A stretch of 64,000 nt of DNA from SZAS-7 sp964514655 (GCA_964514655.1 CAZEQY010000012.1:34337-98336); one strand, 5' to 3'; shown: positions 31,620-40,523, numbered from the stretch's first letter. A program made the numbers and translations. Notes: generated by a model not told the origin, from the letters alone.

Positions 31620-33957
31620 CTTTTGCTAATAGATCACAAAACTGGCCTTTGCCAAGTGCGCGGGTCATAAGATAAAAACCCTCTGTGAGCGGAAATTCGC
31701 TAAATTTCACTTTATCTTCAAATTCCAGCTGTTCCTTGATCTTTTCAAGCTCCTGGGCAGGCTCTGGCGATTGAGCAAGTAGAGTGCCAAACTTCCAAAA
31801 GAGCTTAGCATCCTTTTGGAGAGTGGTATACACCTTTGCCAAGCGCTCTAGCGCCTCTTTTTCATAAGCTGTAAGCTGATTTTGGCGCTCATATTCTTTA
31901 CAAGCTGCCGCAATATCAGTACCTTTAAGCTCTTCTATAATACGTAAAAAGGGCCGATATCCCACTAGCTCTAGATGGAAAAAGCCTTCAACGCGCTGCC
32001 AAAATCTCGCCTGAAGCTCTCGTTTTATAAGCTCGTGCGAAGCATTGTTCATACTTTCTGCGAGGGATGAAACTTTAGCGCCGCTTAGATTATCATTCCA
32101 AGGAAGTACAGGAGTTCCCCTCGTGCCTTTGGCATTTATGAAATAGTCTGCCAAATAGATAAGTAGCGAATAGCTATTCATCTTTTCTAGATATCCCGGA
32201 AGGCCTACATAAAACTTTGTAGGAATCAGTTTAGTGGGATAGCGCGAACCAGAAATATGCTGTGATGGCTTTAAAAAGAAGTGCCCCTTAGCAATAGATA
32301 GTGAATGACTTTCTTCATTGCCATGCGGCAAATTCAGACAAAACTTTGGCCGTAGTACATGTTCAGAAAGCCCGGCAAGGGTTGGATAGTCAAGCCACTG
32401 GGGAAACATATTACGCTCTATTGGCCCTTCCAAGACTTCCTTTAAGCTCCAAAAGTGTATGTGAAACTTAGATGCTCTACCAAACTGATAGCCAACAGCA
32501 CTTAATGGCTGGTTTTTGGTGGCAAAAGCAAATAATGCAGCAGTAAAGAGGTTTGACTCCGGTATCAGCATATCATCATCAACTAAAAATAGAGCCTTGC
32601 CAGGGATTTTATTTTCAGGATCCCCAAAAACAGCTTTAGGGTCATTATTTTTGCAAGCTTTTGCTGTCAGCATAAACTGGCAGTTTCTTGCGCCTCCAAA
32701 GCCAAATGTGCCATCAGGCTTTGTGACAACAAGCCCCCAAATACCCAAACTTTTAGCAAATTCTTCGGCTTCTGCCCGGGAAACATGAATAATATTTGCC
32801 TGATATCGCAGATTTAAGCGCTCAACATAGACCTTATTTTTTGCAAAGAGGGCCTTTTCTGACTGGTCAAAAACGACAATGGGATAGTCCTTGAGTGCAA
32901 TTTTGATGCCGCCCTTTTTATCTAAAAACTCTCGCAATACTCTATAACCTTCGACAAGCGACTGTAGTGAGCTCAAGCTCTCTAGCTCCTTGCCGCATGT
33001 TGCAATAGTGCACGTGAGCAGATCGAGGCCCAACTTGTACTTACTTGGCCGGCGAAGTGTAGCTTCGAGATGATCTATCACAGCAAAGACAAACGAGAGT
33101 ATCGACTGGGTATCCTGTGGCAGTAAAAAAAGCGGCCACGCCTGTTGCTCTACAATCTTTGTAATATCAAGCACCTTCTGCAAGAGACGATCATTTTCTG
33201 TATAGCCTTCGGGATATATTGGAGGATAGGCACTCAAGCCAAAGATACGAGCAAACTCTAGAAAATCAGCTTGCGTATAGGCCCCTTCGTCAAATGAGGC
33301 AAATGATGCTAAAAACTGCTTAAGCTGCTCTTCACTTCGTTCATCTTTTCCCAATAGCTCTCTAAGTGATGACTGTATCGTGGCAACAAGCTTTGTCATT
33401 GCGGCATGCAGCTCTTTAGCTTCGTTTTCTGCATGGATCTCAAGGGTATGAGAAGTATTTTGCAGCTGTTTTACATCGTAGTAGTATGTTCTAAGACCAT
33501 GTATAAGAGGTTTATATCTATCATGGAAGAGATCAAGCAATCGATAGGTTCCCTCATTTGGGTGACTAAATAAAAACGAAATGAGTCCTACTGTCTCATC
33601 GTCTGATAGCTTGTTTAGTATATCGCTTGCTGTCTTTTGAAACCCAAGAGCTCCGATGGTCTGGATGAGAAGGTACTCTCCACCTTGTCTTGGATCAATC
33701 CCCAAGTCATATAATCCATATAGCAGCTCTGAAACTACACTTGTCGCTTCTTCTACACTTAAGTTATGTTTACTTATAAAATTAGTTACAGAATACCTAA
33801 AGAGCTCATCGAGTATCACTAGAGCTTGACTTAACCGATCAAGTGATGTTTTAAGAGAAAAGCAGGCATTAATGCACGCTCCAACACCTTTTCTATCGCC
33901 AAGGGATGCGTGCTTTACCACTTTTTTGACTTCGTCTCTATACGCTACATCGTTCAC
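31591..33957 (-). CDS. Large protein with a GT-A glycosyltransferase-like domain
   Basis: A 788-aa soluble protein. Residues 1 to ~370 are helical and of unknown type. The central part has the features of a GT-A glycosyltransferase: strand IVVFDQSE, a Rossmann-like stretch ANIIHVSRAEAEEFA, the GGARNCQFMLTAKACK helix and a DDD metal motif in ALFLVDDDMLIPESNLF. A later region (KGTRGTPVLPWNDNLSG) may bind acceptor. It starts 3 bp after a second DxD-containing glycosyltransferase gene, so the two probably act together on a glycan or glycoconjugate. Family membership is not secure. Confidence 0.65.
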   Translation of the reverse strand: MNDVAYRDEVKKVVKHASLGDRKGVGACINACFSLKTSLDRLSQALVILDELFRYSVTNFISKHNLSVEEATSVVSELLYGLYDLGIDPRQGGEYLLIQTIGALGFQKTASDILNKLSDDETVGLISFLFSHPNEGTYRLLDLFHDRYKPLIHGLRTYYYDVKQLQNTSHTLEIHAENEAKELHAAMTKLVATIQSSLRELLGKDERSEEQLKQFLASFASFDEGAYTQADFLEFARIFGLSAYPPIYPEGYTENDRLLQKVLDITKIVEQQAWPLFLLPQDTQSILSFVFAVIDHLEATLRRPSKYKLGLDLLTCTIATCGKELESLSSLQSLVEGYRVLREFLDKKGGIKIALKDYPIVVFDQSEKALFAKNKVYVERLNLRYQANIIHVSRAEAEEFAKSLGIWGLVVTKPDGTFGFGGARNCQFMLTAKACKNNDPKAVFGDPENKIPGKALFLVDDDMLIPESNLFTAALFAFATKNQPLSAVGYQFGRASKFHIHFWSLKEVLEGPIERNMFPQWLDYPTLAGLSEHVLRPKFCLNLPHGNEESHSLSIAKGHFFLKPSQHISGSRYPTKLIPTKFYVGLPGYLEKMNSYSLLIYLADYFINAKGTRGTPVLPWNDNLSGAKVSSLAESMNNASHELIKRELQARFWQRVEGFFHLELVGYRPFLRIIEELKGTDIAAACKEYERQNQLTAYEKEALERLAKVYTTLQKDAKLFWKFGTLLAQSPEPAQELEKIKEQLEFEDKVKFSEFPLTEGFYLMTRALGKGQFCDLLAKATVATLESL

Positions 33958-33960
33958 TAA

Positions 33961-34902
33961 TTATGCCCCCTTCGCTTTCTTTTCTTGCTGTCGAATATCT
34001 CTTAAGGCTGCAAGATCTGCTGTCACGGGAGCTCCAAGTTGGATTAAATCAAGTAGCGACCCTCCAAATACATAGGAGCCAACATGGCAGGTTTTCATCC
34101 AAGGGCAAAGAAATATCTTCATGTCTATTTCTTGGCACTTTTGACAAAACCAGTAGTCTTCAGATAAATAACGCCTTGACTTAGGGTCAATTTCTGCCTG
34201 AAAGTACATATGAATTTCTCGGCTGCCATCAAAGTGCTCTGTACGCGGATCATCCGGCTTATAGCTATATTCCGGAAACTTTTCGCGGAATGCATCAAAG
34301 GTATTTCTGCGTATCATCATAAAGCCGGTCCCCGCCTCTAGTACCTCTACGGGCTTTCCAAGATACACTTTGTCCGTTCCGGGCTTTACGTTAAAGACAA
34401 AGTCGCCCATATATTTCGTGAGCTCATTTGGGTTATTGCCGATGGCTCCTTTATCAATAGCCATCTTGATCTTTTCCCAGCTTATAACTTTCTTAGGGTA
34501 TGGCCCTGCAATAATGTCATAGGGGTCATCTACGGGGTTAGAACTTTGCTGTGCAAGCATTGAGAGCACATCAAAAGGGTTAAAGCCGATGTCAGCATCT
34601 ATAAAAATCATGTGGGTGGCATCAGATCGCAAAAATTCGTCCACCAGGTAATTTCGCGCGCGAGGAATTAATGCTTCGTTGAATGAAGTGCTCAAGTGTA
34701 CGGGTATGCCAAAGCGAGTAGCAAGAGCCGTAAGACCAAAGAGCGAACGCGTGTAGAGTCCTGTACACTGCCCTGCATACATCGGCGTTGCAACAAAAAG
34801 TTTTCGGCCTTGCAGGTGCTCCACTGTTGTTTTTGGATATATTTGAGAAACTATTTGTGCCTGAACGCTATTGTCGGATGAGCCTACGTTTGGATCCACC
34901 AT
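33961..34902 (-). CDS. GT-A family glycosyltransferase (DxD)
   Basis: A 313-aa protein. The fold pattern is KLFVATPMYAGQCTGLYTRSLFGLTAL, then IPRARNYLVDEFLRSDATHMIFIDADIGFNPFDVLSM with the DxD motif (DAD), and GTGFMMIRRNTFDAF before the acceptor region, which matches GT-A glycosyltransferases often found in phages and giant viruses as well as bacteria. Late residues EDYWFCQKCQEIDMKIFLCPW contain a conserved ED and a Cys cluster. It is the first gene of the pair with the 788-aa protein. Confidence 0.8.
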   Translation of the reverse strand: MVDPNVGSSDNSVQAQIVSQIYPKTTVEHLQGRKLFVATPMYAGQCTGLYTRSLFGLTALATRFGIPVHLSTSFNEALIPRARNYLVDEFLRSDATHMIFIDADIGFNPFDVLSMLAQQSSNPVDDPYDIIAGPYPKKVISWEKIKMAIDKGAIGNNPNELTKYMGDFVFNVKPGTDKVYLGKPVEVLEAGTGFMMIRRNTFDAFREKFPEYSYKPDDPRTEHFDGSREIHMYFQAEIDPKSRRYLSEDYWFCQKCQEIDMKIFLCPWMKTCHVGSYVFGGSLLDLIQLGAPVTADLAALRDIRQQEKKAKGA

Positions 34903-34984
34903 TCCCTTAACCTATATATTTAAATTTTATATATAAGCTCACCCTAGCAGGAACAGAGAGATATTTCAATAAAAAAATTAAAAC

Positions 34985-35016
34985 AAAAAAGAGGGATAGA
35001 ACTTAACCTATCCCTC
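34985..35016 (-). terminator. Terminator after the 90-aa gene
   Basis: On the minus strand GAGGGATAG-GTTAAGTT-CTATCCCTC is followed by a run of T residues (A tract at 34985-34990 on the plus strand). It ends the 35027-35299 transcript. Confidence 0.85.
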
Positions 35017-35026
35017 AAAGATTGGA

Positions 35027-35299
35027 TTAATGGCGGTCATTTTCTTTAATGACTTCAAGATAGTGGTCGTTTTCATCCTGGCATTGCTGAACAATTTCAT
35101 ATGCCAGTTGCTGGAGTACTAGTTTGTTATAGATATCGGGGTACTTCTGCATAAGGTCTGAAATTGTACCGTTAAACGTAGCTGTCCCTGCACTGCCTGA
35201 AACTCCAGACATAGAACCTACGTTATTCTGGATCATTTGGGCATTTGCTTCTGCCTGAAGCGACTGTACGGATGAAACATTGGCATCCATTGCACTCAT
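35027..35299 (-). CDS. Small unknown protein, 90 aa
   Basis: A hydrophilic 90-aa protein without signal peptide. The N-terminus is rich in Ser, Ala, Asn and Gln (SSVQSLQAEANAQMIQNNVGS) and the C-terminal half is a helix (ISDLMQKYPDIYNKLVLQQLAYEIVQQCQDENDHYLEVI). The size and helical layout recall small type III secretion needle/filament or chaperone-type proteins, but no family motif is present. A strong GGAGG precedes the start. The gene has its own promoter region and terminator, suggesting high expression. Confidence 0.62.
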   Translation of the reverse strand: MSAMDANVSSVQSLQAEANAQMIQNNVGSMSGVSGSAGTATFNGTISDLMQKYPDIYNKLVLQQLAYEIVQQCQDENDHYLEVIKENDRH

Positions 35300-35349
35300 A
35301 GTACAGGTCCTCCTTTTCTATCCCTCTAACTATTATTATATAATAATAA

Positions 35350-36243
35350 TTATTTTAAGGCAAGGGGGCGAGCAAAGTAGCGTTCTAGGACCTTTAGGGG
35401 GGCTGTATTGGGGTCATTTAGCCCATTTACCGGCATATGGAAGGTTTGCTCAAATACGTGCTGCCCCGACATAGCCGCGTGGGACACCTGGTCGGTATAT
35501 ACCATCCAGCTAGAGCCCGGGGGAAAGAGCATTTGCTCTTGGGCAACATTCTTTTGGTAGTCACTATCACCCTTCATAGTATCGTGGATCTGGAGCATAT
35601 AGTGATCATAGGGCGTTCTATAGCTCTTTGTGATGCCAAGAAGGTTAAGTAAATAGGCATAACCAAAGATCGGATGAGAGGCTCTTGGAGCCATTTTGCT
35701 TACAACATCCTCAAAGGGCTCACCAATTCGCCAAACCCTTGGCTTTGTTCCCGGGTGAACATTTGTAAAAAGGCGTAATATACGCTCCCCTTTTGTAGGG
35801 CTAGAAGGGAATGAATCTACGTGTAAGAGGGTGTCGTCTTTTCTGTAGGAGGGATTTTTTCGGCCATCAATCTCAACCGGTCGAAAACTGGTTTTTGCCT
35901 GGATAAGGGTAGATGTATAGTGAGGAAGCAGCTTTTCTATAAATTTGCGGCTAGTAATAGCATAGCGCTTGATCATAGCCTTTAACATATCTGCTTCATT
36001 TCCTGTGCAAAGAGAGCCATGAAAACGATCGCACCGAATGTCATAGCTGATATTTTTTGACTTTGGATCTACAATATCAGGGGTAAGAAACTTCTGCTCA
36101 CTGCTCTCTAAGACATAAGGAAGCGCGGGAAAATAAAGAACCTTGCCGGACTCTAACGCTCGTACAGCCTTATCTTGAATATCTTTGGAGATGGCATCTT
36201 CCCAGGAGACAATATCAAAAGTTTCTAGTGATTTCATACACAT
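35350..36243 (-). CDS. kdoO: Kdo hydroxylase (KdoO-type Fe(II)/2-oxoglutarate dioxygenase)
   Basis: The 297-aa protein matches the KdoO family, which converts Kdo in the lipopolysaccharide inner core to Ko. Characteristic parts are ESGKVLYFPALPY, SYDIRCDRFHGSL, the metal-binding HVDSFPSSPTKGERILRLFTN, NPGTKPRVWRIGEPFE-like region and the second His in WMVYTDQVSHAAMSGQHVFEQTFH. It works in the cytosol on lipid A precursors. The first ATG (36243) and the one two codons later are both possible. It follows the tyrosine phosphatase gene after 24 bp. LPS core remodelling fits a chlamydial envelope. Confidence 0.88.
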   Translation of the reverse strand: MCMKSLETFDIVSWEDAISKDIQDKAVRALESGKVLYFPALPYVLESSEQKFLTPDIVDPKSKNISYDIRCDRFHGSLCTGNEADMLKAMIKRYAITSRKFIEKLLPHYTSTLIQAKTSFRPVEIDGRKNPSYRKDDTLLHVDSFPSSPTKGERILRLFTNVHPGTKPRVWRIGEPFEDVVSKMAPRASHPIFGYAYLLNLLGITKSYRTPYDHYMLQIHDTMKGDSDYQKNVAQEQMLFPPGSSWMVYTDQVSHAAMSGQHVFEQTFHMPVNGLNDPNTAPLKVLERYFARPLALK

Positions 36244-36267
36244 ACCCGATTTTTTCGGATAAGCATA

Positions 36268-37584
36268 TCAAACTTCAGCTTTTTGTTGAAGGTCCTCAAA
36301 ATGCTGGCCAATGATGTCTAGCGCTTGGCGTAGCTGCGTGGGATTTCCGCTCAATATTGGGCGAAACTGGCGCACCTGCAGAAGCATATGAGGCACATTC
36401 AGCTTCATCTCCGAAAATGATATACCCTCTTCTGCCATTGCGGACACGATCTTTCGTCCCCAGTCTGTTAAGAAAAAGGTGCCGCTTCTACCAATTGTTG
36501 CCTTGCAGTTAAGCATAACAACGCTATCATGGCCATCTACTAAGCTATCGCGCCTTTCGATAAGTGTGTGAAGTGCCTCTACATCCGGAGCTTCTTGGTG
36601 ATCTGGCCAGTTTTCATAGTGAAGGTGCACAACTTCATGCTCCTTGCCATCATACTGCAGGCGAAGATGGCGCTCTACAATGCGAGGAAAATACTCTTCA
36701 GGCACTAAGCCGGAAGCTTTAGCAAGCCTAGCCCTTGAGGTGTCTTTTATGTCTGCAAGTTTTTGACCTTTATAAAGCTCAAGCTCCACAAGCTTTGTGC
36801 AGCGGATTTCTTTACCCTCTTCGTCCAGAACCTTGGTATCTTCCCAAAATGGTATCACCTCTTTTCGATCTTCATAGGGCGAGCAAAGCGTGATAAGAAC
36901 AGGCACCTTATGTTCTATAACTGCCTGATAGTAGCGAGCTACATACTTTTCAGAGACAGGATGAGGCACCAAAAGTGTCTTTTGGCAGCCAGGAATGTCG
37001 ACAATGCGTTCTTTATCGTACGAATAATCAGTATTTTCAGTAACTAAGTAGCGTAGCGCATTAAGCTGAGGATCATGCTTGTAGTAGGTGCGTAAAGCCT
37101 CTTTCATCTTAAGCACAAAGCGGCGGCTTTTTGCAATTTCGCGAAGGTGAGCTACCGGAACATGCATGTTCTTAATTTTATCTAGAGCCTTATCGCGAAG
37201 TTTTAGACGTCTTTTAGAGCTTTTGCTGCTACTTTTTACGTAGGATTTTTTCACTCGAGCATTGCGTTTTATGCTCTCAATAATATCGTTAGAAAGACCA
37301 AGTGAAGAAGCATGCTTTTTATGGTCGGCAACAAATTTATCTAGCAGCTTTTTGGCTATAGAACAGTTATGCTTTTCTAGCGCTGCAACATAGAGAGGAA
37401 TCCATTTGTCCCTCTCAGGATGCTGCAGCACGTTCCAAGCAAACCAGTCTTTTGAAAGTTCTTGATCTTGTGAGATAACTCTGCGAAGTTCCGGGTCAGG
37501 AAACAATGCCTTCTGTGTTTTAAGGTTCATAGCTTCTGCAACACAAGGCAACAAACTCACGCACAATAGAAGAATTTTCTTCAC
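36268..37584 (-). CDS. Secreted eukaryotic-type protein tyrosine phosphatase
   Basis: A 438-aa protein with a signal peptide (KKILLLCVSLLPCVAEA), a basic region (residues ~115-135, KSYVKSSSKSSKRRLK) and a PTP-like catalytic domain at ~190-430. The catalytic loop is NCKATIGRSG (Cys360, Arg366), matching C-x5-R-S but with Asn in place of the usual preceding His. The WPD loop is HYENWPDHQEAPD, and the upstream segment VPVLITLCSPYEDRKEVIPFW resembles the conserved core strand before it. It would dephosphorylate tyrosine in the periplasm or, if exported further, in the host. It sits between carbonic anhydrase and kdoO. Confidence 0.82.
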   Translation of the reverse strand: MKKILLLCVSLLPCVAEAMNLKTQKALFPDPELRRVISQDQELSKDWFAWNVLQHPERDKWIPLYVAALEKHNCSIAKKLLDKFVADHKKHASSLGLSNDIIESIKRNARVKKSYVKSSSKSSKRRLKLRDKALDKIKNMHVPVAHLREIAKSRRFVLKMKEALRTYYKHDPQLNALRYLVTENTDYSYDKERIVDIPGCQKTLLVPHPVSEKYVARYYQAVIEHKVPVLITLCSPYEDRKEVIPFWEDTKVLDEEGKEIRCTKLVELELYKGQKLADIKDTSRARLAKASGLVPEEYFPRIVERHLRLQYDGKEHEVVHLHYENWPDHQEAPDVEALHTLIERRDSLVDGHDSVVMLNCKATIGRSGTFFLTDWGRKIVSAMAEEGISFSEMKLNVPHMLLQVRQFRPILSGNPTQLRQALDIIGQHFEDLQQKAEV

Positions 37585-37644
37585 AACTTACCTCCAGTAT
37601 TAGTGATAATTGTGCAATTCCCTCTATTTTATCTCCATATCTTT

Positions 37645-38409
37645 TTACTTTACAAGCGCCTGTAATGGTTCAAAATGGTTTGTCTTAGGATTGAAAAAGG
37701 TGATCTGGCCTTTTTCAATATTAAAATGCCATCCATGTAGATAGAGTTTTTTATCTTCTACTGCCTTTTTAATAAAGGGATATGTTAAAAGATGTTCTAT
37801 CTGATAGACGACTGAAAGACGCTCTGTAGCGGCATAAAGATCTGCCTTTGGAGCATCAGCACCAAGGCTTGCTAGCGCCATCTTTTTGGCAAGCTCTCCC
37901 CACTGAAGCCATTTTTGTGCTAAAGGAAGGTCTTTTTTGAGCTTATCCTGATCGTAAAAAAGCGCTTGTACGGCCCCGCACTGTGAGTGACCGCAAACGA
38001 TAACATCTTGAACACCAACAACCTGTACAGCATATTCAATAGAAGCTGCAACACCGTCATAATCAATTGAAGTATTGTAATTAGAAACAAAGTTACCAGC
38101 ATTTCGCACAACAAAGAAGTCGCCTGGCTTTGCCGTTGCAATAAACTCTGGCGTCACGCGTGAGTCGCTGCAGCTAATCATAAGTGTTCGTGGTGATTGG
38201 CCCTCTTTTACGAGACGAATAAACTCATCTTCATGCTCAACAAAAAAGAGATTTCGGAAAGCATCGTGATTTTTTGCATAGTCCATTGAACGATTAATAA
38301 GCTCCTCAGAATTTTGCATCTTTGAAGAAAGAAGATCTGGCTGATCTGCCAAGACTAGTGTTGTAGCTAACACGGCAACGGCCGCAATGGCGCTATATAA
38401 TTTTTTCAT
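37645..38409 (-). CDS. Exported beta-class carbonic anhydrase
   Basis: A 254-aa enzyme that interconverts CO2 and bicarbonate. The zinc ligands are in CSDSRVTPEF (Cys, Asp, Arg) and HSQCGAVQAL (His, Cys). PGDFFVVRNAGNFV and EYAVQVVGVQDVIVCGHS are standard for the beta class. A cleavable signal peptide (YSAIAAVAVLATTLVLADQ) shows that it acts in the periplasm. It is the first gene of a likely operon with the tyrosine phosphatase (60 bp apart) and kdoO. Confidence 0.94.
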   Translation of the reverse strand: MKKLYSAIAAVAVLATTLVLADQPDLLSSKMQNSEELINRSMDYAKNHDAFRNLFFVEHEDEFIRLVKEGQSPRTLMISCSDSRVTPEFIATAKPGDFFVVRNAGNFVSNYNTSIDYDGVAASIEYAVQVVGVQDVIVCGHSQCGAVQALFYDQDKLKKDLPLAQKWLQWGELAKKMALASLGADAPKADLYAATERLSVVYQIEHLLTYPFIKKAVEDKKLYLHGWHFNIEKGQITFFNPKTNHFEPLQALVK

Positions 38410-38618
38410 AAAACCCTCATGTTATACTTTTCTTTTGATCTGCATCAAGAGGGCTCTTTTGTCAAGACTTTTATCGATTGACATTTAAGAACATTCGGCT
38501 TGTAAATGCCGCAACTAGCCCCCGAAATCGCAACTCAGGCCCATTTCATCTACTCCCGAGTGCGCTAGAGCCTTAACTGCATTGTTCATTTTTCAGAGAT
38601 CTGATACAGTCGTATTCC

Positions 38619-39473
38619 ATGAATACGTTTAGATTTATTATGGCAGGAACACTTTCTACACAGCTTTTTGCAGGTAGCATGCAGGAGCCTGCTACATACG
38701 CCAAAAATTCCTCATTACAATGGAATCTTGTAACAGAGTCTCTGGACAACTATCCCTGGAAAGGAGATGAGCGCGTACTGGATGTTGGCTGCGGTCATGG
38801 CGCTTTAAGCAATGTGATCGCAAAAAATGTGCCTAATGGCTTTGTTTTGGGGCTTGATCTATCTGATAAGATGATTGCTTATGCATCAGATGCCACAACG
38901 TACGCTCCAAACCTCATTTTTTTGACAGGAGATGCTAAGGCTTTACCCTTTTACAACCAGTTTGATCTTATTGTATCTTCCTTTACCCTTCATTGGGTCC
39001 TAGAGCAGGAAAAAGCCTACAGCTCTTTATACCAATGTCTTCTGCCTGGCGGAAAGCTTCTTGTCATCGAAGCTGCAAAGCGTGATAACTACGTGGGCCC
39101 ACTTACAGAAGTCCTTGTAAAAACTGCAAAATGGGCCTCCTATTTTGAGCATTATAAGAGCCAAAGAGTCTACCTAACAGAACAAGAAGCACATACTCTT
39201 TTAAAAAGAGTTGGTTTTCTACCGCTCTCTATCAAAGTAACGACCACCACAACGCTCTTTGAAGGCAAGATAGCACTTGTTAATTACCTCAAACCACAGC
39301 TAACCTTTATTTCGCATCTACCAGTCGCACTACAAGAAGAATTTGCAAGCGACCTTGCAGATGCGATGATAGCATCCTGCGATGTAGACGAGACCGGCCT
39401 CATTGCTTATAACCTAGACAAAATCGAACTAATTGCTCAAAAACCGAATAAAACAAACAATATGGAGCCGTGA
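38619..39473 (+). CDS. SAM-dependent methyltransferase, class I
   Basis: A 284-aa protein. The SAM motif is RVLDVGCGHGALSNVIA, followed by acidic LGLDLSDKMIAYA, TGDAKALPFYNQFDLIVSSFTLHWV and LLPGGKLLVIEAAKRD: the standard order for a class I methyltransferase of the BioC/trans-aconitate/juvenile-hormone-acid type. The start contains a short hydrophobic segment (FRFIMAGTLSTQLFAGS) that reads as a weak signal peptide, although the enzyme needs cytosolic SAM. The substrate cannot be told. The next gene starts on the stop. Confidence 0.85.
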   Translation: MNTFRFIMAGTLSTQLFAGSMQEPATYAKNSSLQWNLVTESLDNYPWKGDERVLDVGCGHGALSNVIAKNVPNGFVLGLDLSDKMIAYASDATTYAPNLIFLTGDAKALPFYNQFDLIVSSFTLHWVLEQEKAYSSLYQCLLPGGKLLVIEAAKRDNYVGPLTEVLVKTAKWASYFEHYKSQRVYLTEQEAHTLLKRVGFLPLSIKVTTTTTLFEGKIALVNYLKPQLTFISHLPVALQEEFASDLADAMIASCDVDETGLIAYNLDKIELIAQKPNKTNNMEP

Positions 39474-39474
39474 T

Positions 39475-39963
39475 ATGGATACTCAACCAAACTGGGATCA
39501 GGCAGATAAATTAGCCTGCATGAACCTATGGGCCGACTTTTTTCACGCTCAAGCCAAGCAATTGTTCGAGCAAGATGGAACGCATGGCAACATGCTCTTT
39601 TTATTCGATGAAGAAAGAGGACTAATTTCAGCGGACCTCATCCCCCCAAACCTTCCGCATAGTCATGTAAATGCATCCATAAAACACGCTGTAGAAGAGC
39701 ACAACCTATACGGCGTTATCTTGATTGGCGAATCTTGGTCATATTTTATAAAAGATAAAGACCACACAGCGCGTCAACTGCTAGAGGGTGAAATGCGCGT
39801 TTCGGATTTACGCCCCGAAGACAAAAAAGAAACACTCCTTGTGCAAATGGAAAGCCGCGACGGCGACTGCATCGTCTACCTAGATGAAATCATCCGAGAC
39901 ACCCCCGCAGCACGCCTAGGCACCGGCACCAAAACCACCCGCAACCAAAAAAGCTGGTTCTAG
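39475..39963 (+). CDS. Unknown soluble protein
   Basis: A 162-aa protein from the ATG at 39475 (MDTQPNWDQ), 1 bp after the methyltransferase stop; GGAG lies upstream at 39464-39467. It is acidic, without signal or membrane segments. The middle (FLFDEERGLISADLIPPNLPHSHVNASIKHAVEEHNLYGVILIGESWSYF) alternates strands and helices. The C-terminal 20 residues are polar and probably disordered. No family is recognised. Confidence 0.65.
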   Translation: MDTQPNWDQADKLACMNLWADFFHAQAKQLFEQDGTHGNMLFLFDEERGLISADLIPPNLPHSHVNASIKHAVEEHNLYGVILIGESWSYFIKDKDHTARQLLEGEMRVSDLRPEDKKETLLVQMESRDGDCIVYLDEIIRDTPAARLGTGTKTTRNQKSWF

Positions 39964-39976
39964 CAAAAGGCAAATC

Positions 39977-40399
39977 ATGCATACTCCATTCGACAAAGCT
40001 AATCAAGAAACCTACATCGTGATTGAACGTCCGATTGTACATGAGTTCAAAAGCGAGAATGTAACAACTATTCTCAATCGTTTTCAGAAAATTCAGTTGA
40101 TTGCAACTGAAAATAGAACTGAATTCTCTGGGGAGTTCCCAATCCATACTCGATATTTCAGCAATGGCGATAGACCTCTTGTAGCTCTGATAAAACAGAG
40201 TGGAACTGCAAGATTACGATATGGAATTGGAAATGAAGATATTGTAATACCTGATCAGAATTTTGTATTCTTTGATGATAGCGTGCCCCATGCATGGGTT
40301 TTCAACAAATGCAATCTAGAGATCTACTATTACCGTCTGACAGATAATGAACGACCTGGCCCCACAACAGGTGATTATTGCCTGGATAATTATTTCTAA
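39977..40399 (+). CDS. Cupin-like beta-barrel protein
   Basis: A 140-aa protein of mostly beta strands. Its second half (GIGNEDIVIPDQNFVFFDDSVPHAWVFNKCNLEIYYYRL) has the shape of a cupin motif 2 with a metal-type His (VPHAW), and the first half contributes the barrel strands. It could bind a small ligand or metal. It begins 14 bp after the previous gene, so it may be the last gene of the methyltransferase transcript. Base composition is slightly richer in A/T than its neighbours. Confidence 0.55.
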   Translation: MHTPFDKANQETYIVIERPIVHEFKSENVTTILNRFQKIQLIATENRTEFSGEFPIHTRYFSNGDRPLVALIKQSGTARLRYGIGNEDIVIPDQNFVFFDDSVPHAWVFNKCNLEIYYYRLTDNERPGPTTGDYCLDNYF

Positions 40400-40438
40400 T
40401 TGTTTTTGAGCTTTTCTCTTCCTTTAGCATGTAACATG

Positions 40439-40523
40439 TGGAAGTGGTTCGATTTGAACCAACTTAAGTCCGAAGACGAGGGCATTTACAGTCCCTTGCA
40501 ATTGGCCGCTATGCGACACTTCC
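40439..40523 (-). pseudogene. Degenerate tRNA-Tyr copy
   Basis: About 85 nt, nearly the same as the intact tRNA-Tyr at 41410-41492. The acceptor stem is intact and has changed in a compensating way (GGAAGTG/CACTTCC against GGGAGTG/CACTCCC). An extra G breaks the 3' anticodon stem (TGCCCT instead of TCCCT), and the T stem has a G-G mismatch (GTTGG/CGAAC). It is likely a decayed duplicate. Confidence 0.7.

Noticed and set aside
38582..38610. Sigma-70-like promoter TTGTTC-17-TACAGT before the methyltransferase
   Set aside because: The -10 ends only 8 bases before the ATG, leaving no leader or ribosome-binding site, so I do not list it.
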